Of a stretch of DNA of 64,000 nt, positions 1-16,503 are shown piece by piece. Positions within the stretch are counted from its first letter, which is position 1. Every line of letters begins with the position of its first letter. The stretch is from Albula goreensis (taxonomy: Eukaryota > Chordata > Actinopteri > Albuliformes > Albulidae), in contig CM040758.1 of assembly GCA_022829145.1 (NCBI GenBank), positions 8,478,128-8,542,127 of the forward strand, in the 5' to 3' direction. A model generated the notes under the pieces. The model ran no database searches, was not told where the DNA came from, and saw only the letters and a program-made list of their open reading frames with translations. The position numbers and the translations under genes were made by a program.

Positions 1-904
1 CAGTCTCCATAGGACACTTGACTGATGTGGAAGAGACACTCGCACCTCTTTATTTATAGCAGAGAATTTCCAGAGGCATCTGCAGTTATTTTCACTGCAG
101 GGAATTGTGTGCTGTTGCCAGAGGGACTGTAAGCTGCAGCTCAGACATCTGCCATGTTTTTAAATTTATGTCGGCTGTTTTAACAGCGACTCGGTTGTCT
201 TATTTGACCTTCAGATTCTTTCCAGTTTTAGTAAATTATAAAGACGGCTGCAATTTATTAGCTGCAATTTATTAGTACATTAGCTGATAATTTATTACAC
301 TTTATTTCATTTATTTTAATCGCATTAAGTTAAATTCATATTACATTCGGAATCCTTTAGCCAGGACTGTGAGCGGCTGCCACATACTTTACTCTTACAA
401 AGCTGCGTGCTTACTGTAGTGATTCCTGTGGCAGTGTGCTCAAATACACAACTGCACTGCTTATCCAGAGCTTTCAAACAGTCATCTGGTGCAATGCCTT
501 AATGCTACATGGTCCTCCATACGTACACATGACCGCCATCATGTCCCATGCTAAGGAGACATATTACTATATTCTGGTCCTGTTTGTAAATGTTGGTGAA
601 GATTAGCTGGTTTACAGAACAGAGGTGTTGCATCAGCATATGTGATGCAGTAGGACTGAATGGTGGTCTGTCTTTTTTTTAGTAGCGAAGTATGTTGTTG
701 GTCTAACAGTGTTTATGTTTAGCTGTGGAACCCTTGTCCTTGTACATGATCTGGTGCTTGCCTCAAGTAGTCTGTGGTAATGTTAATATTTAACCGTGAA
801 TGTTTGGATTTGCTGGCTTATGGTGTGTGATGTTTTGGTTCCGTGTGTGGGTTTGGTGTGTGATGGTGTGCGGTCTCGGCTCACGTGTGACTCTGGTGTT
901 TCAG
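1..904 (+). other. FAM13A intron sequence (no exon seen)
   Basis: This stretch lies upstream of the first FAM13A exon I can recognise and should be intronic, because that exon opens in mid-codon after an acceptor ending at 904. I see no convincing exon, RNA gene or repeat in it. The final 120 bases are GT-rich. Confidence 0.6.
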
Positions 905-4964
<4,060 letters not shown>

Positions 4965-7900
4965 GGCGGGAAAGAGAACGGCGCCTGAATCTCATGTAGT
5001 ATTCTTCCAGCGAGTGAAGGACAGCTAATGCTACCCCACAGTCTCACAAGGACTCTGTGGAACATCAAGAGGAAATGGAAGGAGAACTCTGTGTTATAAG
5101 CTGAGCAGTATTGACTGTACAGAGCAAGACATTTTCTTGAAGGAGCAGTATTCAGTGGACTTACATAGCGCCCATTACACTGGAGTCCCAGTGCCTCTGA
5201 AAGGCTTTTCTGACAGAAAGTGAAAAGAAAAACATTGCGCTTCTAATCAATAGAACCCAGACTATTTTTATTGTGCAGCTAATAAGGTACCCTCTCTAGC
5301 AACCAGTAATCATTTTGATGAGACCATTATTAAAATAGTTGTATTGTTATTTATTCATGTTTTTCTTTTGATTGTTGACATTGATTGAAAGACATTAGCT
5401 GAATCAATGGAATCCTTTTCTTCTCGACACTAAAATGGTGTACACAAGTCTTAAAATGTCTGTCTTAAAGGCCATGGATAAATTGTATGTAATTTATTGC
5501 GAATGGAAGCGTGATCTAGAGAGATTTTTGGTGACAGAGAATAGGATGAGAGGACAGTAGTTATAATTCCGTTCAGGGAGGTTGTGAAATGATGCAGAAT
5601 CTGCATGCAGGGTGTACAGAAGCAGCCGTAAAGATGTGTTATTTCTGACACAAGTCCAAACAGTGTTTCCAGCCCACTGCATGGTTAGAAGTGGAAAGTG
5701 CATAATCACTGTATAGATATGATACTGTGTGCACAGTACATTAGTGTAATTGTACCATATGGTATCCTGTTTATTTGTGATTGGTGCCATATTGCAATTG
5801 CCGGGATGTTCATACCTTTTCATGACTAAGTAATTTTTCTCAAAAAAATAATGTGCTATGACAGTAGTTTACTGTTATGATCCAAAGAAAATATTGTCAC
5901 TGTTGTTAGACAATTAGGTATGTAATATGAATTTGCATATTTGTCGAAGTGATTAACAGTATATTTTCATTCGTGCTATTTGTAATGCCAGCCATAATGA
6001 CATGTATGGAACTGTTTGTTTTATTTCCAATCCGTCTTCATCTCAGGTGATTCATGTTTCGCTCGCAGGGGAACGCAAAGCGGAGATTCACGCACACTCA
6101 TCGTTACTGTATAGACGCAAAGATAACACTCCCTAAACGCACTATTCCCTTGCCCTTGCCACCACATGCAGATCTGTCTGAATCTAATCTCCAGTGCACG
6201 GAGCAGGTTGAGCAGGTGTTCAGCAGGTACACTATGTGCAAGTCTTTGGCAGTCGTGCGGCTTCCCCCTCTTAGCTCTTAGCTCATTACACTGTATCGTC
6301 TGTCTGTGGTGAATATGGATCCAGATCTACATTTACACTATGTGAGCAGGTACTTCCAAGGGGATAATCACAGTGGAACTTCATTTTTGAATGTAAACAC
6401 TGATGGAATTCTAAATGTGTGTGTACATTTTAGTACATAAATATTTTATATATATATTTACCTGTATAAATATAAAAGCAAACATTTTTATTGAATGTGT
6501 TTGGGTGTTTCTCTGGTGTGATATGAATTACTACGGTTCAACTTGCACTTCCCATAATGCACATACTGTCCATGACTGGGAGGTGAGGTGTAACCTTTTC
6601 TAAAGGTTTAAGGTAATTGCCTTTTTCATTAAATCCACACATTCACGCTCAAGTAAACATAACAATACAACAACATCATCGTTCTGAGGTGGAATTATAC
6701 GTTTATTTGTCTTCTGGGGGAGGGGGAGGGGGAAAGAACTTTTGATAAAGAAAATAATGTACTCCATTCAAAAGGTATAAAAGTAAATATGTACTGTACT
6801 AAAATAATCCATGAACAAGCCACTGAGAAGCCCTTGTTTGCGAACATTGAGAAATAACACTAAATGAACTTCACTTGTCTTGTAAAGCACACACCTTTTA
6901 TAGCATAGGGTACACTGCAACACCACCGCACAGGCCCAGTGCTGTGACTTTATCACTGCGTTAGCGCATATATACTGCACTCCTCTCCCAGTCTATGTTT
7001 CATGAGGATGCTCAGAGGGCTACAAAAACAACTTCAAACAACATTTTCAAACAGCTATTATAATGTGACAAAACTGACTCGGTAAAATCCCTTTATATTG
7101 TGCAAAAAAAAAATAAACACCTGTACCGACTGTTTACCACTTACTGACAGGCAGATACATGTGACAAAGCGAATGAGAAAATTACGGATCTGAATAACGT
7201 GAACTGGTAGGAACAGGATGGCTGTAGTCATACTGTAGAGGAATAATCGAGTGGGTTAAACAGTAGGGACGGGATGGCTCTACTGTAGAAGAATGAGCGA
7301 GTGGTGATTTTATTTTATCTGCGACTGCGACATTTAAATACATTCGTATGTATCTGAGAAAACCTGAACTACTTGCTGGACGACAACGCCAGGCACACTG
7401 CTATTAGGGTTTCACACAGCTAACAGCGACTCAACTCATTCTGTTCATTATTGCTATAGCAATTAAAGGTTCTGCCAGAATAATCTGTACATTCTAGCAA
7501 TCAGGTTGAGAGATTCAAGGCTTCACATTATTTGACGCATTCACATGTGTGTGCAGTGCTTCCATGTTTGGTCGGGGTGAGTAGGAAATGAGGATTTTTT
7601 TTTTCCAGAAAAGAAAAAAATCTAGCAGCACAGTAGCCTGAGCACCTTGATGTCTTCAGATGTCACAGCCTAAAGGAACTAAAATTCTCAGCCACTTGAG
7701 CTCATTCTGCCCACTAGCTCACCCTGTAACCTCACATGGACGGCACAGGTCCTACAGTATGAGAATATGAACAGCCCCCTGTGAGCACACATCGGGTTGG
7801 CCGTCTCTGTTTGAGCAGGCGCGCTGTTTTTGATCATTTCTGATAAAGCTGGCAGTTTGGGTAGCAGTCAGTTAGCAGGCAGTTCCATCATTTTTATGTG

Positions 7901-8890
7901 AACGGGTCCCGCTTTCCGAACAGCTCTCTGCAAGCAGGACTGAATTTGTCATATCAAGAATGAAATTATATTGTGCACAGCTAGGCTTGCAGAATCTCGT
8001 TACAAGGGAAAACACAAACCAAGACTGCTTACAGGCCGTGGCTGTATGCCTGCCACATAAACCCACAGCCTTCGAGATGGCAGCTTGTTCTCTGTGTTAA
8101 CAGATTCTGACCCAGGTCCAAAGAGGTTCTGCACTAGAGTCAGTACAGTTAACCGTGCCAGCAGCAAGTGGAAACTTGTGTATTTGTGATCACTGTAGCA
8201 TCAATGTGACATTTAGCTTGGCATGTGCTGTTAAGCAGGTCAGTAGAAGAGAAAAAGGAAAAGAGATTTGTTCTTTTTTTTTTAGTTTTTGCTAATTTGT
8301 CTTAAATAGACTCCATTTGCAACTTTCACTCTCAATGATTCATTTGCATGCACACTTACAACATATACAACCTATCCTTCACAAAAGCATTCCACTCGAT
8401 CTCTACCGAAGGCAGTACTCTTATTTATTGTTGTAGGGTTTAAGTAAGTAATGTGTCTGCCGTAGAATAGGTTTGGTAACAGCGAGCAGAGTGAAGTGAG
8501 GCGTGAACACACCATTTTAACACCCATCCTGCTGCCAATGTCCAGGGTCACCCCTGGGGAGGGGTCAGGGGTCAAGGGTCAGGGATGGAGTCACTCATCC
8601 ACTGACCAGAACCCTAAACTCAACAGTCACTTAAAGCACGGCTGAACCACACGCACCCCGAACAACACAGCGCAAAAAACCAGTCTGGCAACAGCCGAGA
8701 GAGCGGAGGGCTTAGCTCCAGTGGTCCGCATATATTCACAAGATTCCTGATTAAAACAAGTCTGGAATCCCCTGCTGTCATTTACCCCTCAGGAAAAAGA
8801 GAGAGAGAAAGAGAAAAAAAAACATTTGATCCTCTAAAAGAACATTTCAGATTACATTACATTTTAAACAATGTTTCATTAAAACCACCT
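4965..8890. other. Convergent 3' flanks of FAM13A and HERC3
   Basis: No coding exon was recognised between the FAM13A stop and the HERC3 3' end. The left part should hold the FAM13A 3' UTR; ATTAAA near 5328 and near 6628 are candidate plus-strand poly(A) signals. On the minus strand, AATAAA (TTTATT on plus) occurs at several points, including near 6702, so longer HERC3 3' UTR forms are possible. Short open frames here have no recognisable domain and sit in AT-rich sequence. Confidence 0.55.
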
Positions 8891-8896
8891 TTTATT
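8891..8896 (-). terminator. HERC3: Candidate HERC3 poly(A) signal
   Basis: TTTATT on the plus strand reads AATAAA on the minus strand, about 150 bases past the HERC3 stop codon. It is the nearest canonical signal. More distal signals exist, so the main cleavage site cannot be decided from sequence alone. Confidence 0.4.
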
Positions 8897-9043
8897 CAAA
8901 TACTACAAATATTTTAAAAGAAAATCAAGGATAAATCATGTTCACATTTGTGTTGTTCCCTGCCTCCCTCTCCCTCCTGGTAAACAGTAGATGGGTGGGT
9001 CAGGGCGGGGCATATGGGGGCGGGGCGTGTGGGACCGCCCCCC

Positions 9044-12000
9044 TCACACCAGGCTGAAGCCCTCGTACTGCTCCACGGCCTGCGTCAGCCTCTGTCGCAG
9101 CGTGTCTTTGGTCTGGTAGCGCGGCATGTCCAGCAGGTTGTAGCAGGTGTGGGCCACGGGCAAGTAGTGCTCCTCCGCCGCGGTGGACTGGATGACGATG
9201 CGCAAGCTCGCCATGCCGTGGATGGGGATCCGGTCACTGCCGGTCAGGAACACTGCGAGGCGGGGGGGGACGGGGGACGATAGCAACAACGACCGCAAAT
9301 GAGTGAGGGGGAACATGTTCATGAACGAGCTGAGGATCTCAAATGCTTAAGAGTGCAAATTCACTGACTGAAAACGTACATATACCAGTATATATTTGAA
9401 TACACCAAAACCTACGGACACCAGTTCCAGATAAAGCCTCTAATACTAAATGTACAAGTCCTCTGGGTACGTCATACTTACATAAAAACTGTTTCTTCTT
9501 CTCTAATGGGAACTCGTGAAATACTTCCCAAAACATCTTCACTGTTGGGTGAGATGCTGAATATTCCCCTTTGTAAACAGCGTTCTGTTAAAATGAAACA
9601 CATTTGACAGGTTTCTGTATAAGACCATCCCTGAATCACTTCTAATCACTTTGATTCCCCAAGTCACCACTGACAAACAAGAAAGGAGCTCTTAGTGAAC
9701 CAACCTGTTAAAATAAAGGCTAAGTCTGACATGTAATATACAGAATAAAGCAAGCAATCATGATTCCTCTGCTTGTTGAGATGCCATAAAACCCTCGTTC
9801 CATGCCACCCCTTGTGCCCAGGGTTATACAGATGTACTCGTGCAGGTTCAGGGGCTGCCGCGTTTCTCACAGTGCAGTGTCAATGCATTTCCTCAGAACC
9901 TTTACCTTGCCTAACCCCGGTGCCGCGTTCATACTCGTTTTACACATTTAGTGGGCCGTTGTGAAAAGTCACCTCTCGGTAGAAAGCAAAGAGCAAACTG
10001 TAAGTACTGAGAATCGGCTCTTGTGTAACACCTCCGCACCTCCACAGCCGGCCCTCTCACATGGCTGCAGTCGGCTCACCTCCGTTGTCTCCTCTCCCGC
10101 TAATATAAACAGGTTCTGTCATCTCCTCTCCCGCTAATATAAACCGGCTGTATCATTTCCCCTCATTTTAATATAAACCCACTCTATCTTCTTCTCTCAT
10201 ACCAACATTACCCTGCTCCACTGTCTCCTCTCATTTAAAAACAAAGATTTCTCCCACATGCTAATTAACCTGTTGTATCATTTCCTCCCATACTAACACT
10301 GATCTAAACTCATTATCTTCTCTCATTCTAACATAACCCTGTTATTGTTTCTTCTCGTTCTGATACACATCCATCCTCCCTCTTCCTAATATAAACCCAC
10401 TGTATTCTTTTCTCTAATACCAATATAAACCTAATCTGTCATCTCAACCCAGGCTAATACAGATCTGCACTGCCTTCCCTTCTCTGGCAAATACAAACAT
10501 GCGCTATAATTTTCCTCCTATGACAGACCTGCTTTATTGTCTCCTTCCTTCCTACAACAGACCCACTAGATTTCCACTTGTGCTAACGCACTCTCCATCT
10601 TCCCCTTGCATGCTAATGAAGGAGCTCCCACTTCTCATCCACATGCTAACATAACCCCTATTGTCCTGTTTCGTCTCTTGTGATAACATTGACCTACGCT
10701 ATTGTTTCCTCCCACGGGAACACAAACCAGTCTAACCTTTTCCATTTCCTCCCAGTTGTAGTTATTATTGCCGACCACCATGGCCATGAGTTCGGAGGGC
10801 TGGAACAGAGACAGGATCTTCCCCCCGCACACTTTCAGGAACCCGCTGGAGAAGGCCGAGTACAGCTCCTCCACAGAGTCCGTGAAGACATACTTCAGGT
10901 AGGCCTCCACAAACTCCTCTCTGCAACACAAAAACCACAGTGAACACTTCCTGTGCAACAGATGCACCATTCCTGCATGACTTAAGGATGCTAAGCTAAA
11001 GCAGCTTCAAGTTAGGCAAGTTAGGATGCTAATATCCCTTCAGTTACATTTATTACTTATACTTTGATCTTAGCAACATTTAAGTGAGACTATAAAATCC
11101 TGCTGCATTGCAAAAATAAACCACTACGCGTGGAAAATATGAACAACAGTGTTTGTGTTAGCCCGTCTCAGTCTCAGAGAACACCATAAGTAGCGGTTTG
11201 GCCTGGTTAACGTGTATCTTTATAGAACTAGCTATCCATCAACTGTACAGCAGATGTGATGGCTTTACAGTCCTGGCTGATTGCAAAGTAGGATCCACTG
11301 AGGAGAGGGGCGGGGAGCTGGGCCTACAGTTAACTGTGTAGAGAAAACAGATTTTGTTGCTGCTAATGGTAATGGCTGGTTTCTTGACAGAAAAGCGGAC
11401 TAGCCAGCCTTCACAGAGAAACCAGCGAATGCGCTGTACGGACAGCGAGGTTTGGGCCCTCTCGCCAACACCCTGTGAGAGAATGTGCTTCCATAGCACC
11501 GAGCCTGGACCACGCCCTTAGTCCTAGATTGTCCATTAACACTAGCATTCCCCAAATGGAGCCAAGACAAGGCCGCCGCACTCAAAGAGGGAAGAGGTGG
11601 GGTACAGCGAGGTACAGTAAGCTTCATCAATGCATGTAAACCTCTCGTATCGTACATAGACGAGAGGTTTGTGTTTCTGACCCAGCATGTAAACCGGTGT
11701 TCAGGTCGCTTTCGGTTAGCTAGCGGCTGGTGATATCACTCCACTGCAAAAGCTGGCAGTAAACACAGGCTGTGTTGACAGGTGCTTGCTTTTTTATGGC
11801 TGGATTGATGTTGATCTTTCTTCTGAAGCCAAGCCAAGTGTAAAAATAAGATAAGGGTTTTGCGGTGTGTGCTTTTTTACTCCCACCTATTCACACAAAC
11901 CCTGGAAGTCACAAACACTGCACTGGAAGTTTCACTGCTTTGTGCTGCCGATGAAATATTGTAAGCTGTCAGAGACTTGACTTGGATCAACATTTTATAA

Positions 12001-13212
12001 AACTGATTGGTATGTTAAATGGCCTTGATAGTAATATATCTTTGATGTGGTTGAGTATGGGCTTGTCTCACCTGTTACCCTTGTTTACTGTAATATTCTC
12101 TCCTTCAGGAACCAGCTCTTTCACTTCCGTCAGGCCATAGTACTCCCTGGTGATCTGTGAGGACAGCATGAAATTCACTGTAGAACCACTCAGAACCCAG
12201 TAACCTAATCAAAACTATGTAATCTACTATGGGTAGCCTCTAGTACACTTTCAGAACTGTGATATTCACTGTGGGTCATTTCAGAACTGTGTTATTTATC
12301 CTGGAATCTCCTGGACCTATGCCATTTGCAATGGGTTCTGACAGTAGATGCTGTTCACCTGTATGGAGAAAAACTTCTAGAACCATGTTATTCAGTGTGG
12401 GATGTTTTAAGTCTGAGAGGTTTGGCAAGGTTAAGGATTACTGGGTCATGGTTTCATTGAAGTATTTCATCAGACCAAAATAACTCTACCACTCAAATGC
12501 ATGTGAGTGGATCCTGGACTGTGATCCGGAAGGTGTCATTACAGTCACTGGACCGAGAGTAATGGAGTGCTGTTTGGAGTGTTGTATCAACCCCCCACCC
12601 CCACAACGCCCCCCCCCCCCATCGCTGGGACACTTCCTCTGACTTACGGCGAAGTTGAGACAGAACGTTTCCTCCACGTCTTCCCCATCGTAATCCAGGA
12701 GCTGCTGCAGACTCCTATGGAGGAGAAACAAGCCCCAGAATGATTCTCACACAGATAAAATCCCAGCATTCAAGACGTGAAATACAAACATGATGTACTG
12801 CACACACACAACTCACATCTCTATATATCAGCTCTATACATGACATTATGTCCATATTTATACACAAGACCTCCAAATAAGATTTACGCACAAACCACAT
12901 AGCTATATACCAAGTCAACATGTGCTTTTCACTCAGGCTAATATCTGTGCACCAGACACCAGTACTGTGCCACAGTTCACATATCTGCCCTTTAAACTAT
13001 TTCCCCCATGAGTGTTAAAGAGGAAAAAATAGACATCACAATTAATTACAGGGAGTATCATTCCTTTTAATTAGTGACACACGCTTCCTATAATGTCCGT
13101 CAGGGCCAGCCAGCATAACTGGGAGTCTTGGAGAGGACGCAACTGCTATTCACGGGACGGCTCTCTCACGGTGGCATTCAACACTGGGATCTTGTATAAA
13201 CATGCCCTTTAA

Positions 13213-13248
<36 letters not shown>

Positions 13249-16200
13249 TACCGAGGGACGCACTGTGCCATCAGAGCACTGAGGCAATAGCATTAGCCTA
13301 TCTCAACTCCTACAACAGATCCGGTTATAGCTGCTGACGGTAAACTACAATACAGCTGAAGCTAATTTTGGTACACTACAAAAACGGTTACAGAGGGGAA
13401 GATGGAAAACTACAGATCCAGTCATAGCTGATGATGGTAAACTCTAGACCTGATTATAACATATGATAGCGCAAAAAAGACCTTGTTATACCCAAAGATG
13501 GCAAACTACAGACCTGATTACATCATATGACAGTAAAACACAGATCTTTTAATAATTACTGATGGTAAAATAAAGAGCCATTTAAAGAGCTTGCCAACTA
13601 AAGACACAATTACACCAGATGACGGTAAACTACTGACTTAGTTTATACTGCTGGTAATGTCACAGTACAGGCATAAGGACACGCACTTCTGTGAAGCAGA
13701 ACCTTGGCACTGACAACTGTTATTCCTGACTCAGTGTCTGTCTCCCATTGATGGCCAGTTCTAATTCCTCAGAAGAATTTTCTCATAAGTCCCAAATTAA
13801 AAACCTCACGAATAATAAGCCAGCAGGAAAGCAGGCAGCCTAAAGCAGAAGAGATGTACTGTACATGTAAAGAGCGTGTGAGCGCTCATGGGAGGGGTTT
13901 CTCTGACATACAGAGCCTTTCCTGTGAGATTGCAGGCCAGCGATAATCTGTGGTCCACAATGGGTGGTTTTGGGACCAATTACAGGCTCACAGACTCAGC
14001 TCTCTCCGACTGTCAGCAGTTTGTGTTTACCCCTCAGATTAATACCAGAAACATAACGCCAGAGACTTGTGTTTTGTGGAATCAACATGTTATGTAACTC
14101 ACTGACAAAAAGTCACTGCTAGTTTCAGCTGAAGATGGGATCAAATTTCTACATTTGAACCGTATAGCCTGATTTTCATCTGGATTTGGGCCATAGCTGA
14201 AAGCAGCATCCAAATATATTTTTACCCTGAGAACTTCAAAATTAACAGAAGATGTAGACTCAAAAGGGAAAATCACAACAACATTTGTTTCATATTTTCC
14301 CATCCTCACAAAAAATATTCTGGTGTAGCATTACAATAAACAAAACATATTAGAATATATAAATAAATTGAAATCCCACAACAACAACAGGCTTTGCTGA
14401 GTTCTGGTTCTTGTGGGAATTAGTTGGTCTATAATTATTTATACTTTATGTGTTGGATGGTTGATGTTCAGTGTTAAGTGTTAGAAGTTCAGTGTTGACT
14501 GTTGTGAGTGCACAGTCTACAGTGTTGAGTGCTGAGGCTGAAGGCAGTATCATACCTTCCCTCAGTAGGAGACAGCTCTTTCAGATCCTCCAGCGTTGGG
14601 GTCACACCCAGCAGCTTCTTGTACAGAGCCAGGGGAAAGTGCAGGTCTACCACGGTGGAGTTGTAGATGGCCAGGCCACAGACGATTCCAATCAGATGGA
14701 ACCAGTTGTGTTCGACAAAACACTGCAGGGAACAAAACCAGTTGTAGAGTACATAAACACATACCTGACTAAACCAGCAATGAGGAAGAAGTGTCCCTGA
14801 AAAACACCACCTGAAAAACATAATATAAAGTTACGCCATGCCCTGCAACCTGGAACATTCCCTGAATACAGTCCTCCAACTTCTTTTAAAGCTTGCATTG
14901 TTTAGAGTAAAGCTCTATGAAGTTCTCTGGACTAAGCAATTTCTTAATGATGAAATAAAGCAAAATGGTGGTACATTTTCAGTATGGAACATCTGTGTCA
15001 CAGCAGTGAGTCTAAGTGAACCCTTTCCCTGTCAGGTCACAGGGCGGTGAGGCAGTGAGACATGAATGGTACCAGAATTCCCACTCGCATAAGATACATA
15101 TGTAACCAACGCTGGAAAAATGAGGCACGTATTTAAAAAAACCCCCAAAGCTTTTGCACTTTATTACAGACCAGAGTTAACGCTTAAAAGGACGGTTTTT
15201 CAACTTACGTAAGTTCTTAGCCAGGGAACTGTGCACAAACCCCCAAGTTCAGCAGTTATCCATCAGAACTCTGGAGCAACCCTATGTTTAAGTCCCACGC
15301 AGACTTGATGTTTTGAAATGGTTTGTGACCCTTAAAGCTATCCCATATGGGTACTGGTCTTTCCTGGAAGGCCGACACACCTCATAGACACTGCACAGCA
15401 ACATTACATGAACTGTTGATATTCAACAAATCATTATTTTTCCTTCAGCAAAGCACAATCCAGAAATAAATAAGCGTAATGGAAAAGTCATAAATATATT
15501 TAAATGTAAATAAATGAGATTACATTATTTTAATGTGAAATGGAGCATCATTGTTGAAAGCATCAAAAAAAGAGCTAAAACATTTAGCTTTTTTTAGCAA
15601 CCAGATGAAAATGTCAAGGGCTTCTGTACAGTGAATGAATGAGGAATCCTCAGCTAAAAGCTCTAATTTGTTATCATTACTCCAAAATGTACATGCATGC
15701 AGTGCAAGTATTTCAAACTGGAGTCATGGCCATTCGAGGTGTTTGATAAAAGCTGTCATTTTCCGTTTTCAGGAAGTAGAGAATGAGTTTGGGGTCTGAA
15801 CTCACTTTGTCAGAGAACCAGAGCAGATTGGAGTCCGTGTTCTGGGTGAACATTCCGTACACCGGATCCATCAGCTCCTTAAGCAGCAGTAGGAAGAACT
15901 CCTTGGTCACGCCCCCAGCATCTACGGCCTCCTCCCCATCGAATATCACCTAGGGAACACGCGCCTCCGTCAACACGAGGCCTGAGGAAATCACTGCGCT
16001 GTGAGTATGGGGGTGTGGATACTGGAGGGCTTCGTTACCTTGAGGGGCTTCTTGAGGTCGATGTCGGAGTAGATGGTGAGCTCGCGCAGCGCGTCGCTCA
16101 CTAAGTGCTCCCTGCGGACATGCAGGACCAGGAAAGGGTTCCGCGCCAGCAGCGGCTCCAGGGTCAGCAGCATGAACACGTTGTGCAGGTTCGCCCCGCT

Positions 16201-16469
16201 CACCGCCATCTGTGACCCAGTTCCCCAAAAACAGCTCTGTCATTGCAGTGCCAGTCTCAACCACAGAGACAGACACACTCACACACACATACTCACACGC
16301 ACACACTCACACACACACTCACATGCGCGCACACCCCAAGAAGCAAACATACACACAGTTTTGACACACTTCTACCTCACAAACACAAGACAACAGCACA
16401 TGCACCACACACAATTGTCCTCACATACACCACAAACACACATGGACAAAACATTCACATATACAAGCA

Positions 16470-16503
<34 letters not shown>

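Larger units (their letters stand above)
9044..16209 (-). other. HERC3: HERC3 HECT-domain exons 17-24
   Basis: Coding exons on minus: 16039-16209, 15806-15949, 14556-14722, 12648-12714, 12072-12154, 10737-10920, 9482-9584, 9044-9252. They encode residues 669-1043. Landmarks are [58 protein letters not shown] and FLTGSDRIP. The predicted thioester cysteine is residue 1011, codon 9143-9145, in the motif THTCYNLL-type context [10 protein letters not shown]. The protein keeps the phenylalanine four residues from the end that HECT ligases need for transfer. No missing catalytic residue was seen. Confidence 0.95.

Noticed and set aside
13215-13247. CRISPR-like or regulatory repeat
   Set aside because: Simple dinucleotide microsatellite without spacers; nothing in the window resembles a CRISPR array.
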